Shown here one piece after another: positions 16,872-25,940 of a stretch of DNA of 64,000 nt. Source of the DNA: Rhizobium sp. CF080 (lineage in GTDB: Bacteria > Pseudomonadota > Alphaproteobacteria > Rhizobiales > Rhizobiaceae). Under the pieces are notes generated by a model that saw nothing but the letters and a program-made list of their open reading frames with translations, was not told the DNA's origin and did not search any database. A program made the position numbers and the translations under genes. Position 1 is the first letter of the stretch, and every line of letters begins with the position of its first letter. The stretch covers positions 124,001 through 188,000 of the forward strand of contig NZ_AKKC02000010.1 of assembly GCF_000282095.2 (NCBI RefSeq). The letters are read 5' to 3'.

Positions 16872-18935
16872 ATGACAAAACTGGCTTTCGACACTGGCGG
16901 TACGTTCACCGACTTCGCGCTTCTCGACGACAAAGGTGATCTGCATCTCCACAAGGTTCTCAGCACTCCCAGGAATCCGGCCGAAGCTGTTGTCCAGGGC
17001 GTGTCCGAACTTCTCGAGAAGTTTGCCGATGTGATCTCAATCGAAAACCTCCAGGTACTCGGTGCGACAACGGTAGTCACCAACGCCGTGTTGGAGCGCA
17101 AGGGCGTCGAGACCGGCTTCGTCACCACGGACGGTTTTCAGGACATGCTCCGGATCCGGAACGAGGGACGCTACGACCTCTATGATCTGAACATCAAGTA
17201 TCCGGATCCGCTCGTCACGCGTTCGAACAGCTACGGTGCCCGGGAGCGTATCGCCGCCGATGGCTCCGTCATGACGGAACTCAAGGAGGAGACCGTCCGT
17301 GAGATTGCCGGGCGCCTGAAGGAAAAGGGCATCCGTTCCGTCGCCGTCTGCCTTCTGCATGCCTACAAATATCCGCAGCACGAGCAGCGTGTCGCCGCAC
17401 TCCTCCGTGAGGAAGATCCAGACATCTTCGTCTCGCTCTCCTCCGAAGTCTGCCCAGAGATGCGTGAGTTCGACCGTGCTTCGACGACTGTGGTCAACGC
17501 CTATACCCGCCCGCAAATGGCCGGGCACGTTGCTCATCTTCAGCGCGAATTCGCGGCCAAGGGTATCGACCGCCAGGTTCTCTGGATGACATCGTCCGGC
17601 GGTCTCGTGCCGAGCCGCCGCGCCGCGGAGCTTCCTGTCCGTCTCATCGAATCCGGCCCGGCCGCTGGCGCCGTCGCCGCGGCCGAGTTCGGACGCACAG
17701 CGGGCGAAGACAGCGTCCTGTCGTTCGACATGGGCGGCACGACCGCCAAGCTCTGCCTGATCCCGAACGGCGAGCCGAACGTCGGCACCGATCTCGAGGT
17801 CGCGCACTACCAGCGCTTCCGCAAGGGTTCCGGCTTTCCGCTCAAGATACAATCGATCCAGATGATCGAGATCGGTGCCGGCGGTGGGTCGATCGCTGCC
17901 AAGAACCCGCTGGGCCTTCTCGACGTCGGCCCGCATTCGGCAGGAGCGATGCCGGGTCCGGCCGCGTACCAGCGCGGTGGGACGCAGCCGACCGTGACGG
18001 ACGCCGACATCCTGCTCGGCTACATGGGCACGGAATCCTTCGTCGGCGGTTCGTTCAAGGTGTCGAAGGACGCGGCCCGCGAGGCGATGACCAAGCTTGC
18101 GGACTCGCTCGATGTCTCGGTCGAACGCTGCGCCTGGGGGATCCACGATCTCGTCAACGAATCCATGAGCAAGGCGGCCGCGATGCATGCGACCGACCTT
18201 GGCGTCGATCCCCGGTCTCTGCCCATGGTGGCCTTCGGCGGCGCCGGTCCTGTTCACGCCTACGGTATTGCCCGGAAGCTCGGGATCTCGCGAATCATAT
18301 GCCCGACGGGTGCCGGGGTGAGTTCGGCGATCGGCCTGCTCATCGCTCCGGTGGCCGTCGACCTATCGGCAAGCCATCCGATGCCGCTGGAAGCCTGGGA
18401 TATCGATGCCATGAACCGCCTGCTCGACGACCTGGCAGCACAGGGCGCGGAGGTCGTGTCGGCCGCCGGTGTGCCGAAGGAAACGATCACCAACCGCTAC
18501 ACCGTCGACATGCGCCATGTGGGTCAGGGTCATGAGATCACGATCGTTCTTCCGGACCGGAGCCTTCCCGAAGAGGCGTTCCTGACGGAATTGCGGAACG
18601 CATTCTTCAAGCTATACCGCGAGCTGTTTGGCCGGACGGTCGCCGCTCCCCTCGAAGTCATCACGTGGCGGCTGCGGGCCAGCGGCGAGAAGGACCAGGT
18701 CACCCGGCCGCACGAGACCGTCACCGCAGATGCCAGGAAGGGAAGCCGCCAGGTCTACTTCCAGGAGCTCGGCACCTTCACCGACACCGCCGTCTACGAT
18801 CACTACAAGCTTCCCGTCGGCCATGAGGTCAAGGGACCGGCGATCGTCGAGCAGCGCGAGTCGACCGCGGTCGTCGGTCCGAGCGGCGTTTTCCACGTGG
18901 ATGCCCATGGCAACCTCGTGATCAACCTTCACTAA
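16872..18935 (+). CDS. hyuA: ATP-dependent hydantoinase/oxoprolinase subunit A
   Basis: The 687-residue protein starts TKLAFDTGGTFTDFALLDD, the actin-like ATP-binding opening of HyuA/5-oxoprolinase A. It also has LGATTVVTNAVLERKGVETG, the second phosphate loop SFDMGGTTAKLCLI, IGAGGGSIA and FGGAGPVHAYG. The ATG at 16872 follows GAGGGAAAT; an upstream in-frame ATG at 16833 is less likely. Family members hydrolyse 5-oxoproline, N-methylhydantoin or caprolactam, or carboxylate acetone, using ATP together with HyuB. The partner follows 11 bp downstream. The true substrate is unknown. Confidence 0.92.
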   Translation: MTKLAFDTGGTFTDFALLDDKGDLHLHKVLSTPRNPAEAVVQGVSELLEKFADVISIENLQVLGATTVVTNAVLERKGVETGFVTTDGFQDMLRIRNEGRYDLYDLNIKYPDPLVTRSNSYGARERIAADGSVMTELKEETVREIAGRLKEKGIRSVAVCLLHAYKYPQHEQRVAALLREEDPDIFVSLSSEVCPEMREFDRASTTVVNAYTRPQMAGHVAHLQREFAAKGIDRQVLWMTSSGGLVPSRRAAELPVRLIESGPAAGAVAAAEFGRTAGEDSVLSFDMGGTTAKLCLIPNGEPNVGTDLEVAHYQRFRKGSGFPLKIQSIQMIEIGAGGGSIAAKNPLGLLDVGPHSAGAMPGPAAYQRGGTQPTVTDADILLGYMGTESFVGGSFKVSKDAAREAMTKLADSLDVSVERCAWGIHDLVNESMSKAAAMHATDLGVDPRSLPMVAFGGAGPVHAYGIARKLGISRIICPTGAGVSSAIGLLIAPVAVDLSASHPMPLEAWDIDAMNRLLDDLAAQGAEVVSAAGVPKETITNRYTVDMRHVGQGHEITIVLPDRSLPEEAFLTELRNAFFKLYRELFGRTVAAPLEVITWRLRASGEKDQVTRPHETVTADARKGSRQVYFQELGTFTDTAVYDHYKLPVGHEVKGPAIVEQRESTAVVGPSGVFHVDAHGNLVINLH

Positions 18936-18946
18936 GGGGTACCCAG

Positions 18947-20623
18947 ATGTCGAAACCCGCCACCGATTTCAATGACCCGATCAACCTGCAGGTCATGTGG
19001 AACCGCCTTATCTTCATCGCGGACCAGGCCGACAACGTACTCGGAAAGACGGCCTTTTCGCCGATCGTCCGCGAGAACCACGACTATGTCACTGTTCTCC
19101 TCGACGCGAAGGGCAGAGCACTTGCCCAGTGCACCTGGTCAATCCCCGTCTTCATCACTTCCCTTCCGGCTGCGGCACAGGGCTACTTCCTGCCGAAGTT
19201 TCCGGCCGATAAGCTTGTGGAGGGTGATGTCCTCGCCACCAACGATCCCGAAATCGGCACGGGCCACCTTCCGGACGTGACGATGATCACGCCGATCTTC
19301 AAGAACGGCAAGGTCGTCGCCTATGCGGGCTCCATCGCCCATCTGCCGGACATCGGCGGCGCGCCGCTTCACTCTGAAGCAAGCGACATCTTCGCCGAAG
19401 GCATTCGCTTCCCGATCGTGAAGCTGCTGAAGGCTGGCGTCCCGAACGAGGATGTGTTCGACATCATCGCAGCCTCCGTGCGCCTTCCCACCGAAGTACG
19501 GGGCGACCTCGAGTCGATGATTGCAGCCAACAACGTCATGGGCCGGGAGCTGGTGAAGTTCCTCGACGAATACGGCCTCGACGATGTCGAAGGTCTGGCC
19601 ACGGCCATCCATTCCCGTTCCGAGGCGCAGACGCGCAAGGCGATCAGGGAATGGCCGAACGGCACTTACAGCGCGGAAGTGCTGCTGGACGGCTACGATG
19701 TCGACGTCACGCTGAAGGCATCGGTCGTCGTCAGGGATGACTCCATCCATGTCGACTATACCGGCACCTCAGATCAGGTCCTGCATTCGATCAACTGCCG
19801 GACGAACTATCGCTACGCCCATTCCGTCTACGCGCTGAAGTGCCTGCTCGATCCGGAAACCCCGAACAACGAAGGCTGCATCATGCCGATCACGGACGAG
19901 GCTCCGCTGGGCTCCATCCTCAATCCGCAGCAGTGGACGGCGGGCAACTCGCGCAATCTCATAGGGCACGTCATTCCGTCGTTGATCTTCAAGGCGCTGG
20001 AAAGAGTCGTTCCGGACAAGGTCATGGGCGACAGCGGCGGTGCTCCGATCTGGGCTGCCAACTGCGTCGGTCAGCGCAATGACGGCTCGCAGTACGGCTC
20101 CGTCCAGAACTTCCATGGCGGTCAGGGTGCGCGCGCCGAATTCGACGGTCTCGATACGCTCAGCTTCCCGTCGAACTGCAAGGTGACGGCCATCGAGATG
20201 TTCGAAGTCGCCGTTCCTGTCCTGACCGAGCGCAAGGAACTGATCGCCGACTCGGGCGGTGCTGGAAAACATCGCGGCGGTCTCGGGCAGCGGGTCACCC
20301 TGCGCAATCTCGGCAAGAACCCGATGAGCATCTACCTTGCATCGGAACGCGTCCGCCACCCGTGCTTCGGCGTCGTAGAGGGCCAGAACGGCACGGCTGG
20401 CAAGGTCATGAAGGAGGGCAAACCGCATTTCCCGAAGGGCAAGGTCACGCTGAAGACTGGCGAGCGCCTCGAGGTCGAGACCCCCGGTGGCGGCGGCTGG
20501 GGCCGGGCAACAGAACGCTCCCGCGAACTCATCGAGCAGGATCTTCAGGAGAGCCTGATTTCGCCGAAGGCGGCCAAGGACGTTTACGGCTATTCTGGCC
20601 CGGTCGCAGTGGCCGCGGAATAG
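18947..20623 (+). CDS. hyuB: ATP-dependent hydantoinase/oxoprolinase subunit B
   Basis: The 558-residue HyuB-type subunit carries the conserved LQVMWNRLIFIADQAD start, NDPEIGTGHLPDVTMITPIF, GSIAHLPDIGG, MGDSGGAPIW and a C-terminal ETPGGGGWG. It forms the hydrolytic complex with HyuA. It is translated from an ATG behind AAGGGGT, 11 bp after hyuA, and lies 9 bp before an SDR gene. It is full length for the family (about 520-590 residues). Confidence 0.92.
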   Translation: MSKPATDFNDPINLQVMWNRLIFIADQADNVLGKTAFSPIVRENHDYVTVLLDAKGRALAQCTWSIPVFITSLPAAAQGYFLPKFPADKLVEGDVLATNDPEIGTGHLPDVTMITPIFKNGKVVAYAGSIAHLPDIGGAPLHSEASDIFAEGIRFPIVKLLKAGVPNEDVFDIIAASVRLPTEVRGDLESMIAANNVMGRELVKFLDEYGLDDVEGLATAIHSRSEAQTRKAIREWPNGTYSAEVLLDGYDVDVTLKASVVVRDDSIHVDYTGTSDQVLHSINCRTNYRYAHSVYALKCLLDPETPNNEGCIMPITDEAPLGSILNPQQWTAGNSRNLIGHVIPSLIFKALERVVPDKVMGDSGGAPIWAANCVGQRNDGSQYGSVQNFHGGQGARAEFDGLDTLSFPSNCKVTAIEMFEVAVPVLTERKELIADSGGAGKHRGGLGQRVTLRNLGKNPMSIYLASERVRHPCFGVVEGQNGTAGKVMKEGKPHFPKGKVTLKTGERLEVETPGGGGWGRATERSRELIEQDLQESLISPKAAKDVYGYSGPVAVAAE

Positions 20624-20632
20624 GGGGACGAC

Positions 20633-21436
20633 ATGGGACTTCTGGATGGAAAGATCGCGCTGGTGACCGGCGCAGGATCGGGGATCGGTCGTGAGACCGC
20701 TCTCCTGCTGGCGAAGGACGGCGCAACCGTCGTCCTCACCGGCCGCCGCCTCGAACCGCTGCGCGAGGTCGCATCACTGATCGAGAAAGCAAAGGGCAAA
20801 GCGTTCGCCCGGGTTCTCGACATCGGATCCCGCGACTCGATCTTCGAGACCGTGAAATGGGTCAAGGATGGCATCGGTGCGGTCGATATTCTGGTGAACA
20901 ATGCAGGTAGCGCCAGCAAGGTGCTCAACGCGCGCTTCCTCAGCGAGGAGGAGTGGAACTCCACGATCAACGTCAACCTGACAGCGGTGTTCAATCTCAT
21001 CCAGGCCGTGCTGCCGGAGATGATCGCCAGGGGCGAGGGCACGATCATTACCGTGTCGTCGCTCGCCGTCGTCAATCCGAACCTTCTGGGTGGCGCGGCC
21101 TATGGCGCGGCCAAGGCGGGCGTGAAGAACTTCATGACCTTCGTTCACAACACCTACCGCAACCAGGGCATCCGGGCGACGACGATCCTACCGGGCGAGA
21201 CGAACACGCCGATCATGGACAATCGCGCGCGACCGCCTCTGGACGCCGAGCGGGCCGTCATGATGGATCCTCACGACGTCGCTCGGGCGATCCACCTTTG
21301 CGCCAGCCTGAACAGGAGCGCGGTCATTCCCGAACTCCACATCTGCCCGACGTTCATGCGGGATACCTCGGCGGATATCGAAGTTGCGCGCTGGGTCGGT
21401 GCGCCTGCCGACACGCCGGACATGCCAAAGAAATAA
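20633..21436 (+). CDS. Short-chain dehydrogenase/reductase
   Basis: This 267-residue classical SDR has the cofactor motif TGAGSGIG at residues 12-19, NNAG, the catalytic Ser in TVSSLAV and YGAAKAG as the YxxxK pair. It lies directly behind hyuB with a GGGGGA site. A hydroxyl/ketone interconversion on the product of the hydantoinase step or on a sugar-acid intermediate is likely. NAD versus NADP preference is not decided. Confidence 0.88.
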   Translation: MGLLDGKIALVTGAGSGIGRETALLLAKDGATVVLTGRRLEPLREVASLIEKAKGKAFARVLDIGSRDSIFETVKWVKDGIGAVDILVNNAGSASKVLNARFLSEEEWNSTINVNLTAVFNLIQAVLPEMIARGEGTIITVSSLAVVNPNLLGGAAYGAAKAGVKNFMTFVHNTYRNQGIRATTILPGETNTPIMDNRARPPLDAERAVMMDPHDVARAIHLCASLNRSAVIPELHICPTFMRDTSADIEVARWVGAPADTPDMPKK

Positions 21437-21451
21437 AATCGGGAGGACACC

Positions 21452-22153
21452 ATGAACGGAGCGAAGTTGCGCTCGCGGCTTTTAGCCGGCGAGGCGATCA
21501 CCATGTACAACACCCATCATGCGTCCTCGGGACTGGCGGGACGCCTGATCGAACTTGGCGCGGACTCGGTCTTCGTCGACTGCGAGCACGGCACCTGGAG
21601 CTTCGAGGACGTGCGCAGCACCGGACAGATCGTCCGCTCGGTCGGCGGCGCGGAGATCGTCCGACCCCACTCCCACGAGCGGCCGCTGATCATCCGCTAT
21701 CTCAATGCTGGAGCCGACGGCATCATGGTTCCCATGATCGACACGGCCGAACAGGCCCGCGCTGTCGTGGATGCGGTCCGATACGCGCTCCCCTCCGACT
21801 ACGATAAACGCCTCGTCGTTGCCATGATCGAGACGGTGGATGCGATCGACAATCTCGACGAGATGCTGACAGTCGAAGGCATCGACGTGTTCTTCATCGG
21901 TCCTGGCGACCTGTCGCAAAACATGGGCTACCCGCCTGCGCCGCCGTTCGGCGAGCCGCGCCCCGCCGCCGTCATGGAGAAGGTCGCCGTGGCCGTCGAC
22001 AAGATCCGTGCGGCAGGTAGGATCCCGGGAACTCTCGCCACTGCCGAAGAGCTGCCACACTGGCTGGAGAAGGGTGTCCAGTTCTTCTACATCCACACGG
22101 ATCCTTTCCTGCGCCGCGGAATCGCGGGCATCAGACAGACGCTGGCGCGGTAG
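21452..22153 (+). CDS. HpcH/HpaI-family aldolase
   Basis: The 233-residue protein belongs to the divalent-metal-dependent pyruvate aldolases (HpcH/HpaI, GarL). It has GADSVFVDCEHGTWSFED, RPHSHERPLIIRYL with the catalytic Arg region, MVPMIDTAEQARA, the metal Glu in AMIETVDA and FIGPGDLSQNMG with the metal Asp. Such enzymes split 4-hydroxy-2-keto acids or 2-keto-3-deoxy sugar acids to pyruvate or tartronate semialdehyde plus an aldehyde. It sits between two SDR genes and starts behind GGGAGGA. In this operon it is a candidate for the carbon-chain cleavage step. Confidence 0.85.
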   Translation: MNGAKLRSRLLAGEAITMYNTHHASSGLAGRLIELGADSVFVDCEHGTWSFEDVRSTGQIVRSVGGAEIVRPHSHERPLIIRYLNAGADGIMVPMIDTAEQARAVVDAVRYALPSDYDKRLVVAMIETVDAIDNLDEMLTVEGIDVFFIGPGDLSQNMGYPPAPPFGEPRPAAVMEKVAVAVDKIRAAGRIPGTLATAEELPHWLEKGVQFFYIHTDPFLRRGIAGIRQTLAR

Positions 22154-22162
22154 GGGACTCGA

Positions 22163-22930
22163 ATGGCTTATCCACTTTTCGATCTGACAGGATCCAGAGC
22201 CCTGGTAACGGGATCGTCGCAGGGTATCGGCTTTGCGCTTGCCAGAGGCCTCGCGGAACACGGAGCCTCCATCGTTCTGAACGGCCGTGACAGGGCCAGG
22301 CTCGAGATCGCTGCAGGACAGCTCAAGGAAACTGGTGCGACGGTTTCGGTATCCGACTTCGACGTTACGGAAGCCGAAGCGGTGAAGCGCGGGGTCGACG
22401 CGATCGAGGCCGAAGTCGGTGCGATCGACATCCTGGTCAACAATGCCGGGATGCAGTTCCGCAGCCCGCTCGAGGATTTCCCCATCGACCGCTGGGAGCA
22501 GTTGCTGAAGACTAACGTCTCCAGTGTCTTCTACGTTGGCCAGGCGGTGGCCAAGCACATGATCAGCCGCGGACGTGGCAAGATCATCAACATCGCATCG
22601 GTGCAGAGCGAACTCGCCCGTCCCGGCATCGCGCCCTACACGGCCTCCAAGGGCGCGGTGAAGAACCTGACCCGCGGCATGTGCACCGACTGGGCAAAGC
22701 ACGGCCTGCAGATCAATGCGCTCGCGCCCGGCTACTTTAAGACCCCGTTGAACCAGGCACTGGTCGACAGCCAGGAATTCTCGTCCTGGCTTGAGAAACG
22801 CACGCCCGCCGGACGCTGGGGCGATGTCGAGGAACTGGTCGGTGCGGCCGTCTTCCTGTCAAGCAAGGCCTCCTCCTTCGTCAACGGACACACGCTCTAT
22901 GTCGATGGCGGCATCACCACCAGCCTCTGA
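22163..22930 (+). CDS. idnO: SDR, gluconate 5-dehydrogenase (5-ketogluconate reductase)-like
   Basis: The 255-residue classical SDR has TGSSQGIG at about 15, NNAGMQFRSPLEDF, the active-site YTASKGA and FVNGHTLYVDGGITTSL at the C-terminus. The sequence and setting, beside gluconokinase and L-idonate dehydrogenase, fit IdnO, which reduces 5-keto-D-gluconate to D-gluconate. The gluconokinase reading frame begins inside its last 30 bases, so the two are coupled. Confidence 0.8.
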   Translation: MAYPLFDLTGSRALVTGSSQGIGFALARGLAEHGASIVLNGRDRARLEIAAGQLKETGATVSVSDFDVTEAEAVKRGVDAIEAEVGAIDILVNNAGMQFRSPLEDFPIDRWEQLLKTNVSSVFYVGQAVAKHMISRGRGKIINIASVQSELARPGIAPYTASKGAVKNLTRGMCTDWAKHGLQINALAPGYFKTPLNQALVDSQEFSSWLEKRTPAGRWGDVEELVGAAVFLSSKASSFVNGHTLYVDGGITTSL

Positions 22931-23447
22931 GGCAGGAGCCTTCGGGCCGATCGTCGTGATGGGCGTCTCGGGCTGCGGCAAGTCGTCGGTTGGAGAGAGG
23001 TTGGCGGACTATCTTGGCCGCGGCTTCATCGAGGGTGACGGCCTGCATCCGCCCTTCAATGTCCGCAAGATGCGGATGGGAACGCCGCTGGAGGACGAGG
23101 ACCGCTGGCCCTGGCTCGATGCGCTCGGCAATCGTCTCGCGGGGACGGGCGATATCGTCGTCTCCTGCTCGGCACTGAAGCGCACGTATCGGGATCGATT
23201 GCGGTCGTTGTCTGGGCGGCCGATGACCTTCGTCTTCCTGCAGGGAGACCGGATGCTGCTGGCTGCACGCATGGCCGCCCGCAAGCACGAATACATGCCG
23301 CTGTCGCTTCTCGACAGCCAACTTGCGACGCTCGAGCTACCGACAGCAGAGCCCGACCTCGTGACTGTCGACATCAACCAGTCGTTTGAATCCATCGTCT
23401 CGATGGCAATGACGCTGCTGGCGGCCCGCCAGAGGCGCTCGAACTGA
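22905..23447 (+). CDS. gntK: Gluconokinase
   Basis: About 180 residues. The P-loop GVSGCGKSS is followed by GDGLHPPFNVRKMRMGTPLEDEDRWPW (given here in short: the GDxLHP and MxxGxPLxDxDRxPW signatures of GntK) and SCSALKRTYRDRLR. The ATG at 22905 lies within the idnO end; another at 22899 and a GTG nearer the P-loop are alternatives. It phosphorylates D-gluconate to 6-phosphogluconate, feeding the Entner-Doudoroff or pentose phosphate routes. Confidence 0.88.
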   Translation: MAASPPASEAGAFGPIVVMGVSGCGKSSVGERLADYLGRGFIEGDGLHPPFNVRKMRMGTPLEDEDRWPWLDALGNRLAGTGDIVVSCSALKRTYRDRLRSLSGRPMTFVFLQGDRMLLAARMAARKHEYMPLSLLDSQLATLELPTAEPDLVTVDINQSFESIVSMAMTLLAARQRRSN

Positions 23448-23461
23448 AACTTGGAGGAAAC

Positions 23462-24409
23462 ATGAGCAAGCCCGACATTCTTCTGATCGGCCCTTATCCC
23501 GAGTGGGATCTCGTCGAGCTGGAGGCGCAGTACAATGTCCTGAAGCTATACGAGGCGTCCGATCGCGATGCCTTCGTGAGCGAACATGCCGCCGAAATCC
23601 GCGCCATCGCTACGCGCGGGGAGCTGGGCGCTTCCGCCGATCTTATCGCCGCATTGCCGAAGCTCGAAGTCATTTCTGTCTACGGCGTCGGTTACGACGC
23701 GGTCAATCTGGATGCTGCCCGCGCTCGCGGCATCCGCGTCACCAACACGCCCGACGTGCTGACCAATGACGTCGCCGATCTCGGTGTCGCGATGATGCTT
23801 CTCCAGTCGCGCGGCATGATCGGTGCGGAAACCTGGGTGAAGGACGGCAGCTGGGTGGACAAGGGTCTCTATCCGCTGAAGCGCCGCGTCTGGGGCCGGA
23901 AGGCCGGCGTTCTCGGCCTCGGCCGCATCGGATTCGAGGTCGCCAAGCGCCTCAAGGGCTTCGATATGGATATCGCCTATAGCGACGTATCGGCCAAGCC
24001 GTATGCGGAAGACATGACCTTCATCTCTGATCCAGTGGAACTGGCCCGGCGTTCCGACTTCCTGTTCGTGACGCTGGCCGCGTCCGCGGCAACTCGTCAT
24101 ATCGTCTCGAAAGACGTGATCGAAGCGCTAGGGCCTGAAGGCATGCTCATCAACATCTCGCGGGCCTCCAACATCGACGAGGATGCGCTGCTGGCCGCGC
24201 TCGAAGCAAGGACGATCGGATCGGCCGCGCTCGACGTGTTCGAGGGCGAACCCCAGCTCAACCCGCGCTTCCTGGCCCTGGACAACGTGCTTGTCCAGCC
24301 GCATCACGCGTCCGGCACGATCGAAACCCGCAAGGCCATGGGCAAGCTGGTGCGCGACAATCTCGCCGCCCATTTTGCCGGCGCTGCCCTGCCGACACCC
24401 GTCATCTGA
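23462..24409 (+). CDS. D-2-hydroxyacid dehydrogenase (glyoxylate/hydroxypyruvate/2-ketogluconate reductase-like)
   Basis: The 315-residue NAD(P)-dependent reductase has the Rossmann LGLGRIGFEVAKRL at about 150. The catalytic triad is seen as Arg in NISRASNIDED, Glu in FEGEPQLN and His in VQPHHASGT. GhrB-type enzymes act on glyoxylate, hydroxypyruvate and 2-keto-gluconate, which fits the sugar-acid context. It follows gntK by 14 bp with a GGAGGAAAC site and precedes the idonate dehydrogenase by 10 bp. Confidence 0.88.
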   Translation: MSKPDILLIGPYPEWDLVELEAQYNVLKLYEASDRDAFVSEHAAEIRAIATRGELGASADLIAALPKLEVISVYGVGYDAVNLDAARARGIRVTNTPDVLTNDVADLGVAMMLLQSRGMIGAETWVKDGSWVDKGLYPLKRRVWGRKAGVLGLGRIGFEVAKRLKGFDMDIAYSDVSAKPYAEDMTFISDPVELARRSDFLFVTLAASAATRHIVSKDVIEALGPEGMLINISRASNIDEDALLAALEARTIGSAALDVFEGEPQLNPRFLALDNVLVQPHHASGTIETRKAMGKLVRDNLAAHFAGAALPTPVI

Positions 24410-24419
24410 GGATACGCCC

Positions 24420-25451
24420 ATGAAAGCCGTCGTCATCCATGCCGCCAAGGATCTGCGCATCGAGGAACGGGAGGTCGAGAAGCTCGAAGCCGGACAGGTC
24501 GAGGTCGCCATCGAGGCGGGCGGCATCTGCGGTTCCGACCTGCATTATTACAATCACGGCGGCTTCGGCACGGTGCGCATTCGCGAGCCAATGATCCTCG
24601 GCCACGAGGTTGCAGGAACGATCAAGGCACTGGGATCTGGTGTTTCCGGGCTGGCAGTGGGCAACCGCGTGGCCGTGTCGCCGAGCCGTCCCTGCAATGC
24701 CTGCGACTACTGCTTGAAGGGCCAGCAGAACCATTGCCTCAACATGCGCTTCTACGGCAGCGCCATGCCCATGCCGCACATCCAGGGCGCATTCCGTCAG
24801 CGGCTGGTCGCCGAACAATGGCAGTGCCACAGGATCGCGGATGGCGTGTCGATCCATGAAGCAGCGATGGCGGAACCCTTCGCCGTCACGCTGCACGCCA
24901 TCGTCCGCGCAGGCGGCCTCGCCGACAAGCGCGTCCTGGTCACCGGCTGCGGTCCGATCGGGGCGCTGGCGATCATCGCGGCCCGTGCCCATGGTGCCCG
25001 CGAGATCATCGCGACCGACGTGATGAACCCCGTACTCGAGACGGCGCTCCAGGTTGGTGCCGACCGGGTCATCAACGTCGCCCGCGATCCGGAGCTCCTA
25101 TCCGCCTACGCTGCCAATAAGGGATACTTCGACGTCCAGTTCGAGGCGTCTGGCAATCAGAGCGCCCTGCGCACGGGCCTTGAGGTCTTGAAGCCACGCG
25201 GGGTTCTCGTCCAGCTCGGGCTCGGCGGAGACGTTTCCATTCCGCAGAACCTGGTCGTCTCGAAGGAGATCGAGATGAAAGGCACGTTCCGCTTCCATGA
25301 GGAGTTCGGCCTCGCCGTCGACCTCATCGGCAAGCGGCGCGTCGATCTCAAGCCCCTGCTCACCGGCTCTTTCCCGATCGAGGAGGCGGTAAATGCGTTC
25401 GAGGTGGCGGGCGACAGGACAAGGTCGATGAAGGTCCAACTAACGTTCTGA
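24420..25451 (+). CDS. idnD: L-idonate 5-dehydrogenase-like zinc alcohol dehydrogenase
   Basis: The 343-residue medium-chain dehydrogenase has the catalytic-zinc region GGICGSDLHYYNHGGFGTV and ILGHEVAGT, four structural-zinc cysteines in CNACDYCLKGQQNHC, and the nucleotide fold VTGCGPIGALA. The GFGTVRIREPMILGHE stretch is typical of L-idonate dehydrogenase (IdnD), which makes 5-ketogluconate, the substrate of IdnO upstream. The ATG is at 24420; the open frame reaching back to 24183 overlaps the previous gene and is not used. It is the last gene of the operon, followed by a hairpin. Confidence 0.87.
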   Translation: MKAVVIHAAKDLRIEEREVEKLEAGQVEVAIEAGGICGSDLHYYNHGGFGTVRIREPMILGHEVAGTIKALGSGVSGLAVGNRVAVSPSRPCNACDYCLKGQQNHCLNMRFYGSAMPMPHIQGAFRQRLVAEQWQCHRIADGVSIHEAAMAEPFAVTLHAIVRAGGLADKRVLVTGCGPIGALAIIAARAHGAREIIATDVMNPVLETALQVGADRVINVARDPELLSAYAANKGYFDVQFEASGNQSALRTGLEVLKPRGVLVQLGLGGDVSIPQNLVVSKEIEMKGTFRFHEEFGLAVDLIGKRRVDLKPLLTGSFPIEEAVNAFEVAGDRTRSMKVQLTF

Positions 25452-25940
25452 TAGAGCCGCAGCCCTTAATGCCCGTGAAGGGGCATTTCCGCTGCCGCAT
25501 GGGCGCGGGACCAGCTCCATCATGGGTTGCACGACACTGGATCCTCGCGGAAGTCTCCGAATGGGGTTTCATCAAGCGAGAGTACCTTGCGATGTTGTTC
25601 TATGCTCTAGTTTTGGCAGAATGCCTGAAACGGTGATCTGGCTTATTCGATGGCCCATCGCTTCACAACGGAGAAGATCAAGCTCACTTCGTGCTGTTGG
25701 CGCCGAGGCGATACACACAACCATGCCGCATAGCGTCTGTGGAGACCGGCGCCGGGAAGCCGCTTTACCGTGACGCCAATCGAATTTTTGAAGCCGGACG
25801 TCGCAGAGACGATGTGAACGAGCTCTCGGTGTCTGCGGCGCGGAATCGCGAGGTTTTTAGAACCATGACGTTTCAGAGCGGTCAATAGTGACACGCGTTC
25901 TGGGATTCGTGACTTTTCTGAACGGCCCTCTCAACCGTCA
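25452..25940. other. 489-bp gap, no recognised gene
   Basis: The gap between the idonate operon and the convergent lactate dehydrogenase gene holds a hairpin at its left end (25468-25487). I see no reading frame with family features, and the short open frames on both strands lack ribosome-binding sites. It may be an old insertion scar, since it separates the catabolic locus from genes of more core character. Confidence 0.5.
25468..25487 (+). terminator. Possible terminator of the hydantoinase-idonate operon
   Basis: A 7-bp perfect stem (AATGCCC / GGGCATT) with a 6-base loop starts 17 bp after idnD and is followed by only two further T residues. It is a weak intrinsic terminator at best. Confidence 0.4.

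Noticed and set aside
25522..25888. Short frames in the gap before lldD
   Set aside because: They lack ribosome-binding sites, known motifs and a consistent coding strand.
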